Shown: piece by piece, positions 21,746 to 31,985 of the stretch
Layout: every line of letters starts with the position of its first letter
Position numbering within the stretch: the first letter of the stretch is position 1
DNA from: Cololabis saira
Lineage: Eukaryota; Chordata; Actinopteri; Beloniformes; Belonidae
Direction of reading: 5' to 3'
DNA: 64,000 nt
Assembly (NCBI RefSeq): GCF_033807715.1
Contig: NC_084590.1
Span: 35,429,505 to 35,493,504, forward strand
Translations under genes and position numbers: made by a program
Notes under the pieces: model-generated
Databases searched by the model: none
What the model was told of the DNA's origin: nothing
The model's input: only the letters and a program-made list of their open reading frames with translations

Positions 21746-24614
21746 TATAGATTTTTTTGTTATGTATTATTATTTTGGTAGTTGTCATTATACTGTATAT
21801 TGTCAGTTTAATGGAGAACAAACCCAAGGGATTCCTCAAAAGTCCAGGATTGTCACTGAATGAACTGAAATATGTGTTCACTTAAAATGTCTCCCTTAGG
21901 TGTGAGCAGAATCTTCTTTCCTCTCACAAAGAGCTCTTCCATTCTAATTACCCAGCAATCAGAGCTACTCAGTGCATTCTGAAACCATTCACTTTCTTCC
22001 CATCTTCATTTTTTTCTGGCATTCTCACGCAAAACACATTCCCTCAAAGGCAGTTGGCATGGTGACCATCTGTCTTTATCACCTTACCATCAAACAGGAC
22101 ACCCCTGCAGGCCCAGGCTCTTAGAAGCTCTGTGCCAGACACCATGCTTGTTTTAGGAACCCTTATAGCTAAGTGGCCTTAGTTAGGCTGGTCATAAATC
22201 TTCCTACCCCCCGAACTGCTGCTCGCTCTGAGCCACTGTTATGGGCCTCGCTGAATGTGAATCCTGATACAGATGATCTCTCTGGTCTTAGTCACTGTAA
22301 CTTTGAGTTGACACACAAAATCGTATTGAGGATTTTTTTTTCTTTTCTTGAATGGATCTTATAAATTTGGGTCAATATTGTTAATTTGCGTTTATGTAGC
22401 TCTGTGACCTCTGTTTCTCCTGGCATTTAATATGCCCATATGCAGCGAAGGCAGCCAAAACTCTATGCCAGGGAGATGCTGAATTAATGATGCAAGAGAC
22501 TCTGGCTCAATCTGCAAACCACAACACAGTGGACATTGAATGGGCAGACTGTCACATGTAGACCCAACAACTGAATCCATCCGGCTCAAAAAACGCTGTC
22601 ATATTTCATACCTTACCTGTGATGCCGTATGGCTTATCTGGCAAAGCCTTTTCATTTCATTGAATTAATTCCTCTATTTGCCTTTGTTTTTCACTGTGCT
22701 CACATATTCATTTATTCACAGCGGAATGTGTTTCATGGTAAGGGGATGCCTCGTCCTTGTCATTCCGCTGCAGACGGAGCACATACATAACAAGCAAAAG
22801 CTTGTTAGATTAATTTTGTTTTCCTTTTCTCGAACATGCCACTCTCTCCCCCAGCCATTTGTGAAATATGAACGCAAAATGACTGGGTGATGTGCCATAT
22901 CATGGCTTCTGAGCTGACACCATGTCACCAATAATAATGGTATTACACTGAAGCTTAGCCAGTTGAGCCATTTGTTGCTACTACAAAGCTCTCACTTTGA
23001 GCAAACCACGTTTTTTTTCTATCCCTTTAACACCTTTCACTGCTTATTATTGCTTGTGCAGCTCACATCATGCAGACTGAGGTTGATGAACCAGCAGTGT
23101 GGCCTCAGTAGTTCCTTCTATTGCTTCTGCACAAGTCACATGAACATAGATGATCAATGCCAACCAGCAGCGTAAAAGTTAGAGCTTGTGGCCGGGACTT
23201 TTCTTTCTTGATTTTTACATCCCAGTGTATCACCTGCACCAAGCGCAGCTGACACCCACCATTAATCCCATGATCCGTCTTACTGTCACACATGAGCAAG
23301 ACTTTGAAGATGTATTATTCCTTCTCACATGAAGGGAAAAACCAGGGAAGTTTTACTTATCACACATCGTATTTGGCTGCAGAATACATGAGTCGACACA
23401 GATCAGTCACAATAATAAATCTTGCAGTTGAAGTGCATAACGGCGATCTCCTCATAACAATGCAATGTGGTACTTGGAAAGCTTGGGCCCTGTCATTTCT
23501 GCGGATGTTACTTTGATGAGTACCACCCACCTACTGTTATAAAAGATGAGACCAGGCACAAACCCGATGGAAATGACACTTCCTGACAGCAGTGACTTCC
23601 ACCAGCAGGACTAGATGGCACACCACTCCTCAACATCTGTTCAAGGAACACAATAAAGACTCTATGGTTCTGACTCAGCATCTGGCTCCCTAAATACTAA
23701 TCCAATCAAGTTTTAGTAGGATGCACTAGAGAAAAAAGCCTAATCTATGGAGAACCTCACAGCTTACAGAACTTGTCTTGTTGCTAAATGCAACAAGATG
23801 CCTTCCCCCCAGAGATCCGACTTTAATATCCCAAGGGGTTAGAGATCATTTTGAGGGGACCAACAGGTATTACACAGTATTAGGCAGATGGCTTTCATAA
23901 TGCAGTTGATATGTTTATACTGAAAATCAAAGTCAAGTTAAGCCAGAAGAATTGCATTGTCTACAGAGTTATCAAAAAGCCAAGGACACAGCATTCGTCA
24001 GGATCCTCCCTGACATATCAAGTATCACAAACTGAGCGAACAGCGATGAATTAACCACCTTGAAGCCGACATGTCCTTTACATATCCACATTTGTTTTCC
24101 TTTTCTTCTCTTTTTTTACATGAATATATATATCAAAAACATCAAATTTCCCTTGACTTTTATCCAACAGCAGGATAAAAACAGAGGTGAGTCAAACATG
24201 CCCTCCTAAACTGAGTCATAGGTGACACCCTCTGACCAGATTCCAAAACATTTAGTGCTCATTCGATTATTAGACAAACAAAAAATAAAAGCAGTAGCAG
24301 ATTTAAACTCACCCATTAACTTTGTACACAAAGATGAATCTTATCAGTTCAAGCGATATAATATCTCAAAGCTGCACTGTCAACACCAGTGCAGCCTTGT
24401 TTATCTTCACTTAAGATGCCATGATATTTACCCCTTTGTCACCTTGTACAGAAATGCACACCATCACCTATTCCTGTGGGCCAAGGGCAACCCTGAATAA
24501 AATCAAATGTAATTTACAGAGTTTGTTTTCCCATACTCCCAGAGCATGACGTTTTTCTCACTGTGCTGACAACAATTGCAGGCTCACTTAGTGAACATTC
24601 AAAATATAGCTATA
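21746..24614. other. Unassigned region, 2.9 kb
   Basis: I see no repeat family. A minus-strand stretch at 22392-22520 follows a TGGTTTGCAG acceptor-like site and is open for about 40 codons, but there is too little to call an exon. A (TA)5 tract lies near 24125. Some of the 22.0-23.5 kb sequence is less AT-rich and could be conserved noncoding DNA. Confidence 0.4.
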
Positions 24615-25007
24615 CTCTCAAATAGGGATGCAAATTATCGATTATTTCATTAATTGATAGTTGATAACCTTATCGATCGATCATCGATTAGTTGATAAGC
24701 GGCGTTTTTCCCCCCCATCTGAGATACAAACATAATTTTTTTTGCTTATATAAAATACAAAGGACATTTTAATGTATTCCTTAATCAAATATTTATTTGA
24801 TACAAAAGTAACAAAAAGAAATTTTTGTACCACAAGGAATATAATATAAAGTGCACTTCAAGGCTATTAGTAGTAGCAGCAGCCATAATAGTGTCATTTG
24901 TGTCAAGCAAATTTTAAGTTCTAGTTACGTTTTAAGTTAGAGTTTTGGCAGTGTTCAAAATAAAATGATGAGACCTGCTGTATTGGAGCACATTTTCTTT
25001 TACGGTG

Positions 25008-25093
25008 AAGGCTGATTTATGGTTCCGCGTTACAACAACGCAGAGCCTACACCGTAGGCTACGGCGGCGGCTCTGCGTCGATTTAAGGCGGAA
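25008..25093. mobile_element. Small foldback MITE module, partial
   Basis: AAGGCTGATTTATGGTTCCG, then ACGCAGAGCCTACACCGTAG and a GC-rich centre. It matches the arms of the module at 37767-37890. The right arm is reduced to GGCTCTGCGTCGATTTAAGG and runs into SINE sequence. Confidence 0.6.
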
Positions 25094-25343
25094 GGGGTGG
25101 AAGAATAACGTGATCCTTCCGCGCGCTACGTTCGGCCAGAGAAACCCCACCCTGTCTGGTGAAAAGATGCGGCCTGCTCACTCCTCAGGTTAAGGAGGAG
25201 ACCTGAGCTCAGTGCAGGGCCCTCCCAGGGTTGGTAGAGGATGGCAATGCACAGGACTGTTAGGTAGGAGCACTGGGTGATAAAATGGGGAAAAAACCGG
25301 GATAAAAAAAAAAAAAAAAAAATTAAAAAAAAAAAAAAAAAAA
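25094..25343 (+). mobile_element. SINE family I, 5'-truncated copy 3 with long A tail
   Basis: From GAATAACGTGATCCTTCCGC through CGGCCTGCTCACTCCTCAGG to GGGATAAAA it matches the 3' half of copy 2. It lacks the tRNA-like head, so it has no promoter. The tail is about 45 bp of almost pure A, broken by TT near 25323, which suggests a fairly young insertion or an expanded tail. Confidence 0.85.
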
Positions 25344-25433
25344 AGATTAATTGTAATCGTTAATTTTAATCGGGTAATTTCATAACGGCAATTAATCGAA
25401 AATCGATTAATTATTAACATCCCTACTCTCAAA

Positions 25434-26720
25434 TGTAGTGAAGGCTCTAAGATTTCCCTGCAGGAGGAGATGTGAGGTGGGTACTGATGTATCCTGTAAT
25501 TGAAATGAACAATCTCATACTAGGGGACCATCGGAATCACAGCCTAATTGCCTCCCTCATTAAAAAACATATGTTGCGTCTTTCCAGTCTACACAAAGTT
25601 ACATATTAAAGCGGATTATTGCTGCTTCCACATAGAATATAGTATATCCTTCTTTGCTGTCAGGTCACTTTGGCGCTACATGGTGAAAGTCTGGTATCAG
25701 TTTTTGGTGACGTGCTATGTGCTTCAAATTAATATATTTCATTACAAATGGCACGCTTCTCTGAACTTCAATACTACTCAGTGTCCAATTTCCCTTAATT
25801 AAAAGCTTTGATCATGAAGAGAAAAAAAAATTACAACTCCTGAAAAAACTTAAATCAAATGGATTATCCACAGTGGACAGGAAGCTTTCCTTGAAAGATT
25901 AGAGTTTTCAGAAAATTATCAGGACACTGTAGAGGCTTGTTCTCCTCCATTACAGAAGATTTAGACAAAAACATCACATTAAACAAGCCTGATTAATGCA
26001 GTCCCGGATTTGGCCTGCACAATCTAGTGTTCGTGCTGCTTTACAGCAAACACACATGATAATCCCTGCAAAGTCCATACGTGAAATAAATTATTCTGCT
26101 TACATCAGATCCGCATAATATGAGAGGGCGGAAATATGAACCTGAAAATCATGTTTCACTATTTATATTTGACTACTGTATATCTAAATGTAAATTTAGG
26201 CTATGTCTGTAAAATATTGGACGTGAACTTATGGAAACAAATGAGAGTCAAAAGATGGTGCTTTCATATCTTTTCATGGTTCAGTTTCTGTGAGCTCTTT
26301 TCTTTGTCATGCACACACCACCCACACACGCTCACAGGTTCGGGAAGCGAAAGATAAATTATATTAATAATGCATTTTCTTAACTGAAGTGTTGAATGGG
26401 TGTCAATAAGAAATCAGTGTTAGAAGGTTCAAATGTGTTGATGGATTAACTGACTTTCAATTGGGCTGCTCTCACTCACAGGTTGACAGTTCCATGTGAA
26501 AAGCTGCTCAATATTTGATGAAGCCACCTTGACTCGAAGTCAGCGTTCAAAGGGCAAAGCTGCACAAGCGGAGTGAGAGTTTCCTCTCACACAGACATAG
26601 AAGCTGAACTGCTTTATGTTCATACTTTACAACAGCTGTCATGTGGTAATGCACATTTTTTGTGCGTGAATTTTAAGAATTAAAACCTTTGAAAATATGT
26701 CAGATTAGCTGGAATTTATC
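25434..26720. other. Unassigned region, 1.3 kb
   Basis: AT-rich, no recognised repeat. Frames at 25548-25802 and 26136-26357 have no known motif. Confidence 0.4.
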
Positions 26721-26721
26721 A

Positions 26722-26800
26722 GTCAACTTTATTTATATAGCACTTTTCATACACGAGTAACGCAAAGTGTTTTACATAATAAAATCAACATTTAATATAG
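26722..26800 (-). mobile_element. LINE/SINE 3'-tail relic
   Basis: AGTCAACTTTATTTATATAG followed by CACTTTTCATAC and AAAGTGTTTTACATAATAAA is the reverse complement of the usual teleost retroposon 3' end. Only the tail is present. Confidence 0.55.
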
Positions 26801-27309
26801 AAAAACTCACAAAAATTATTTAGTTGAGTACTAAACTATTCAAATCATGTATAAAGTACAAAGTACAATCTTAATGTGCTTTCCTGCTGTGTTGAAGCTG
26901 AAAGAGTCAAAAAATCCAAAGAACAAACACAAACAACAGATATAATTTATATCCATTAAGGGAGTGACTCTGTTAAGCAACTGTGAAAATGAATAAAGTA
27001 TGTGTAGTGAACGTCCCTTATTCAAACTGATGTTTAAAAATATAATAACTAAATTTAAAACCTTAGATTGAAGTTTTTGTGATGTTAATTTGTTGTTAAA
27101 GTTTTGTATAAAGGGTGGATAAAAGAAGCTTTAGCTTCAGCCTACACCTTTTCAGTCAGTATTTCAGTTTTTTTATATGCTTTCACTGTTATTTGTATGT
27201 GTGTAAAGAGGCGTAGGACCGAATTAAAGACACCAAACTAACTATTTCAATAGTCGGTAGCAGCAATAAACTTGAAGTTATCCTTTTCTACAATGTTATC
27301 CTTCTCTTA
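26801..27309. other. Unassigned AT-rich spacer
   Basis: No gene or repeat recognised. Confidence 0.4.
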
Positions 27310-27725
27310 CGTTGATGTGGAGGATTGTGGGTTCACTCTTCTGGTCAATGTTTCTTTAATTCATGGAATCTTGCAAGTGTTCCCTCAAGCACAGCTCCCT
27401 TATGGACCCACCACAGCATTTCAATCAGCCTGAGGTGTGTACTTGGCCATTCCAGCAGATTCTTTTCTTTTCCTGCTATTCTGTTGTCAATTTGCGGGTA
27501 CGCTTCGGATCATTGTGCTGTTGGATGACCCAGTTGGAGTCAACCTTCCGCTGTCAGACAGATGGCCTCCTTGGCACTGTTTAAACACACACCTGAATGC
27601 CCCAGATCAGCAAACTGCTCAAACGTACTGATGCTTAATTGATCAAGTGCGTTTTGTTAGCAGGACCTGGCTGCCACGAGCCTCTACATTCCAACAGGAG
27701 CGCTGGTCTTTATTTTTTTGTTTCT
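27310..27725 (+). repeat. Deleted DNA-transposon-type dispersed repeat
   Basis: CCACCACAGCATTTCAATCA, GGCCATTCCAGCAGATTC, GGATCATTGTGCTGTTGGAT and GCTGTCAGACAGATGGCCTC are phrases of a common fish repeat. The right end, CAGATCAGCAAACTGCTCAA to TTAGCAGGACCTGGCTGCC, follows directly, so several hundred central bases known from longer copies are missing. The 60-70-codon frames are incidental. Confidence 0.65.
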
Positions 27726-27774
27726 TTTCTCCCCCCAGGTGCTGGTTCTGCATTTTGGCAGAGATGTAATTAGA

Positions 27775-28651
27775 TAAATGAAGTCAATCAGAGAGTTAGA
27801 ACTCTCTAGTCAGTTAGAGGTCCGGTTCCGCCAACTCGACCATAGTCCGATAGACTCGTCAGCTAACCAGGCTAAGTTAGCGGTGGACAGGCCTGTAGCA
27901 GCTGCTGGTAGCCGCTCCCCTGCAGCTCCCGAGCAGCCGGCCAGGCAGGGCGGCTGGGTGACGGTTCTGAGGAAGCGTAGTCCTAAAGGGCGCACGGAAC
28001 ACCACCACTCGCTTCATGTGTCTAACCGTTTTTCCCCACTCAGCGACCAGATAAAACAGAGGTTATCATTCTTGGTCCAGAGCATCTTAGGAAGGGATTA
28101 GATGGTGTTGCGATGGCTTCCAGTGCAACTGTGAGAAACCTTGGTGTTGTTTTCGATCAGGATTTGTCGTTTAAACCATATGTTAATCAGGTTTGTAAAT
28201 TAGCGTTTTTCCATCTCCGTAATATTGCAAAGATTAGGAAAATCCTCTCACAGAGTGATGCAGAAATGTCCAAGTAATTTGCTGAATAGGCTCCAGCTGA
28301 TCCAAAATGCAGCAGCACGAGTACTGACAGGAATCAGCAGGAGAGACCACGTCTCTCCAGTGTTAGTGTCGCTCCATTGGCTACCTGTAAAATTCAAAAT
28401 CCAATTTAAAATTGTATTACTTGCATATAAAGCCCAAAACGGCTTAGCTCTGCATTATTTGCAAGACCTGATAGTGCCTTATGTTCCTGGCAGAGCTCTC
28501 CGTTCTGGGGGTGCAGGTTTACTCGTAGTTCCTAGAGTATCCAAATGTAGATTTGGAGGGCGGGCGTTCTGCTATCAGGCACCGTTACTATGGAACCAAC
28601 TTCCAATCTGGGTTAAGGAGGCTGACACCACCTCCACCTTTAAAACTAAAC
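27775..28651 (+). pseudogene. Rex1-like LINE with large internal deletion
   Basis: The first part (27778-28050) encodes an upstream LINE segment with QGGWVTVLRKRSPKG and LHVSNRFSPLSD. It then jumps directly to the 3' end of RT: a block related to KTEVIILGPEH, NLGVVFDQDLSFKPYVNQVC (about 28135-28195), LNRLQLIQNAAARVLTGISR (from 28282), VSLHWLPVKFKI, LRSGGAGLLVVPRVSKC, and GGRAFCYQAPLLWNQLPIWV. The 148-codon frame at 28225-28671 is the longest real coding relic in the window. Endonuclease and catalytic RT are deleted. Confidence 0.85.
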
Positions 28652-29419
28652 TTAAAGGGGACCTATTATGAAAAACACGTTTTTTCTTGTTTTAACATAT
28701 ATAAAGTGGTCTCCCCTCACCCTGCCAGCACAGGGGAGACAAAATACCATGAATTTCTGCAAGGTCTTTGACCCCCGCCGGACAGAGTCCCCCAGTGTTG
28801 CGTGTTTTTTTTTAGCCGATTAAAATCTGCGCCTAGGGTGAGGTCACCCTAGGCGCAGAGGTTCGGCCTCCGCTGCTGAAACCACGCCCACAACCAGCTC
28901 TCTCCGCAGGCTGGAGCGGCCCTTCCTTTCCGATTTCTGGGGTACGTCCCAGGCTGGACCAGCTTCACCCTCCGAGATTTTCAGCGAAATCTGTCGGTTT
29001 GATCCCCGGTAACGGGGCCCGGCGTGGGGTTGCGGGGCCAGCGTTCAGCATCCGCCGGGCAGATCCGGCTGAAATAGTGCATAAATGTTATTTATATACA
29101 ACTCATATTTTATTTTTTTAACAATAAAGTTGCCATTTGTGAAAATTCAGTGTTGTGATTTATTTACAGGCTCGGGCTGCTCTGGCGGAGCGAGGTTTAT
29201 TCTCCTCCCCTGCTACACGTCATTCAGGGAGCCAATCAGCACAGAGCCTCATTATCATACCCCCCCCTTCCCTTAGAATGGAGCACAGAAAAAGGGGTTA
29301 GAAAAGGTAAAACTAGTGACAGGGCCCACAGGCTGGATTTCTGATTTATGTAGAAAAAACTATAAAATATAAATATAAATATAAAATATACATTAAATGC
29401 CATAATATGTCCCCTTTAA
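28652..29419. mobile_element. TTAA-terminated non-autonomous transposon (768 bp)
   Basis: The ends TTAAAGGGGACCTATTATG and CATAATATGTCCCCTTTAA differ at one position and carry TTAA at the outer edges. The element sits inside the LINE ORF end, which resumes at 29420 with ACCTTTCTGTTTAGTAA. The interior is GC-rich at 28770-29060 and contains a perfect palindrome at 28826-28859. No transposase is seen. Confidence 0.8.
28826..28859. repeat. Perfect palindrome inside the 768-bp element
   Basis: Arms TCTGCGCCTAGGGTGA and TCACCCTAGGCGCAGA, 16 bp each, are separated by GG. Confidence 0.9.
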
Positions 29420-29891
29420 AACCTTTCTGTTTAGTAAAGCCTATAGTTAGTGTTTAGTAAACCTCTAGCTGGTGTTGGTAAATCTCTAGGTAGTGTAACC
29501 TCTAGTCTGTTAAAGTCAGTAGTCATAGTTTCAGCTATAGAACAAGACTATAATAGTTAGTCTCAAATATAGCTTTGCGGTAGATATGCTGCTATAGGCC
29601 TATGCTGCAGGGGGGCACCGACATGATCCGCTGGGCGGTGCCTCTCACCCTTCTTCTCCTCTCCTCTTCCTCTCTTCTCCATTTCCATTTTTATTTATTA
29701 TAAGTTTCTCATAGCTATCATTTTTTTCCATCGCTCCTGTAGTTTCTTGTGCTGGCCCCCCTTTTTTCTCTTTTGTGCACGTTTGCAGGCCGGAGCTTCG
29801 GAAGCTGCGTGCTGGCCTGCGGTCCCGGTCCCCCCCCCCATCCCCGGTCATCCCGTTGCTGCTTCCACCTGCCTGCCCCCCCCCCTGGTCA
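29420..29891 (+). mobile_element. Rex1-like LINE 3' untranslated region, truncated
   Basis: It continues the LINE after the 768-bp insertion and matches the 8388-8560 region (GTAGTTTCTTGTGCTGGCCC, TTTGCAGGCCGGAGCTTC). The typical poly-A-like end is missing; the match ends in a C-rich stretch. Confidence 0.75.
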
Positions 29892-29916
29892 CCCCCCCCC
29901 CCCCCCCCCCCCCCCC
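29892..29916. repeat. Homopolymer of 25 C
   Basis: One run of 25 C, preceded by shorter C runs at 29830-29885, at the end of the LINE 3' region. Confidence 0.9.
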
Positions 29917-30099
29917 GAATCTCAGAGAATAGAGCTTAAAATAAGCATTCAGCTTTTATGATGCTTTTATGCAGATCTGAAACAATCTTGCAGAAAACTG
30001 CAGGAACGCTGAAACCCTTGTTTGTTTACAGCTGCCTTTGACTGAATTATTCAAACCCTCCCGAATTTAGATTTAAACTGTTAATATCAGTACTACACT

Positions 30100-30242
30100 G
30101 TAATTCTAGATTCTAACTTTTCTTTAATATGCCTTTGCACTGTAACTCAATCTTTTTTTCTTCTCTTTTCATGTTTTTATTGCGTAATACACCTTGAATT
30201 GCCCTGTTGCTGACGTGCTTTAAAAATAAACTTGCCTTAAAA
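30100..30242 (+). mobile_element. LINE 3'-tail fragment (L2-like)
   Basis: TTGAATTGCCCTGTTGCTGA and AAAAATAAACTTGCCTTAAA resemble the ending of the LINE tail at 21590-21655. No coding part is attached. Confidence 0.6.
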
Positions 30243-31644
30243 CCAAGGGAGGACCAGATGATTTTTATAGGTCTTGATGTGTGGAAACCTGAAACCTGAA
30301 GCAGAAGTAGGCTCTACTTTTTGCCCATGATTATATTTATAAACTTTTTTTCTTTTGTAAACTAAAATCCTACTTTAGACTTGTGAGATGTGAGATTCAG
30401 ACAGTGTCTTACCCAAAGACCCCTGGGCACGCAGAGGTGCTGGAGACTGAACCACTGATCTTTCTTTTTGTAGATGATAACTCTATCATCTTAGCAAAGG
30501 GATGGTCTCAAACGTTCGGAGCTCTCTGTTTGTGTTTAGGGAGTGCTGAATGCTGAAGCTGCCTCAAAACCTCTATCCCAGTAATTGAAGACTTGCATTT
30601 AAAAAAATCAAAACTCAATCCTAACACATCAGGTTTCACATGCATCTCTAAATCTTCAAAAAAAATACTGCAGTGAATTCTGTAATTCTCAGGAGAAATT
30701 GTTATTCTTTAACCCAGCCTGTCACTCAGAAAGGAGCATCAATAGCACAGACTATCAAAGGCCTCGCCTTGTCAATAGTTCAACAGGGTGGGAGACCAGT
30801 GCTTGCAGCATTTCTTCTAACTTACTCTCTCGCCAGATACTGAGTTTGCTTAGTTGTGTTTGTCTTCCATCTTGCAGCCTCAGTTCATATTTACCTGGTA
30901 TCTCCCTTTAGTGTTTGGACACAGGTTAGTATTATGACACATCCCTATCTTTTTATTCTTGCTACCCTTGAATCCCGCCATTGAGATTCTGCTCACACTG
31001 GCCCTGTCTAATTAGAGTGAGTCAGAGGGAAAGAAAAACAAAAGCCTCTCCCTTTTCTGCTTCCCTCCACTTGTTCTCTCCCACCTCTCAGTCCTGACAG
31101 GGCTGGGCGGCTGGGCGGCAGCGAGATAGTGCTAATTGATTTGTTAAAAGCCATTTCGATATCTCATGGTATTTAAATGATTTCTCTGCATTAAGAGGGT
31201 CTGAAAAAAATGCTTTTGTTGAAAAAAAGAAAACTTGCTTATGCAAGTCCTCAATATTTGACACCACCTACAACAGTACTTTAAGTATATATGTATGTGT
31301 GTTATGATGTCAGAGGTACTGACACCTAAACTCAATAATTCATCTCTTTGGGTTGACTAAAACAGCTGTTACATTTGCCTTTGCAAGACTGGTTTGATCA
31401 TAGTAATTCATTCAAATCATTTTTCATATTTTAATTCTCAATCTAACAAAATGGATCAAACAATACTAATTGATATTCCAGCAAATGACCAGTGTAAGTA
31501 AGAAAACAAAAACATTTGCATAATGCTGCATGGTGGAAGATTTGGTTCTGAGACACCTTCTCACTCACGTCTGCATTACGATGTGTCATCTGCCTACTTT
31601 TGTGCCTGCCTGTGCATTCTTCGTCTGCAGTGGAGGATGATCAA
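30243..31644. other. Unassigned region, 1.4 kb
   Basis: No recognised gene or repeat. Frames are at most about 70 codons and lack motifs. Confidence 0.4.
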
Positions 31645-31803
31645 TATTTTCAATTCAATTCAACTTTATTTATATAGCGTTTAATACAACAGATGTTGTC
31701 TCTAGACGCTTTCCAGAGATCCAGAACATGAACATAAACATAAACATAAACCACCGAGCAATTATTACATAAACAATGGCAGGTAAAAACTCCCTATTTC
31801 AAT
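31645..31803 (-). mobile_element. Rex1-like LINE 3' tail, 5'-truncated
   Basis: The minus strand reads GGGAGTTTTTACCTGCCATT and GTTTATGTAATAATTGCTCG, matching 8950-8980. It then runs through a hexamer-like CATAAA repeat to ATATAAATAAAGTTGAATTG. Confidence 0.75.
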
Positions 31804-31948
31804 GAAGTGTCATTTTAACATGAGGCCCGTTCATTTCCCCCAGTCTACTTCGAAGATTTGATACGATCCTCCCCTGGTGCTTCCATCATTAATGACACGT
31901 CTGCATATATATACGTTAACAACGTAGACCCATGTTTGCACACTATGT

Positions 31949-31985
31949 GAGGTGGGAAAACTACCCAAAGTAGTTTTCCCACCTC
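31949..31985. repeat. Perfect 16-bp hairpin
   Basis: Arms GAGGTGGGAAAACTAC and GTAGTTTTCCCACCTC with loop CCAAA. It lies outside any element I recognise. Confidence 0.9.

Larger units (their letters stand above)
24623..25425. mobile_element. hAT-type non-autonomous transposon with nested inserts
   Basis: The ends TAGGGATGCAAATTATCGAT and ATTATTAACATCCCTA form inverted repeats rich in ATCGATTA motifs. The 8-bp target duplication CTCTCAAA lies at 24615-24622 and 25426-25433, the length expected for hAT transposition. No transposase is visible. The element contains a MITE-like module (25008-25093) and a 5'-truncated SINE I (25094-25343). Confidence 0.85.

Noticed and set aside
22392..22589. Minus frame with a CPLCC motif after an acceptor-like TTTGCAG
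   Set aside because: A single CxxC-like pair is not a zinc finger, and the open part after the acceptor is about 40 codons with no homology that I recognise.
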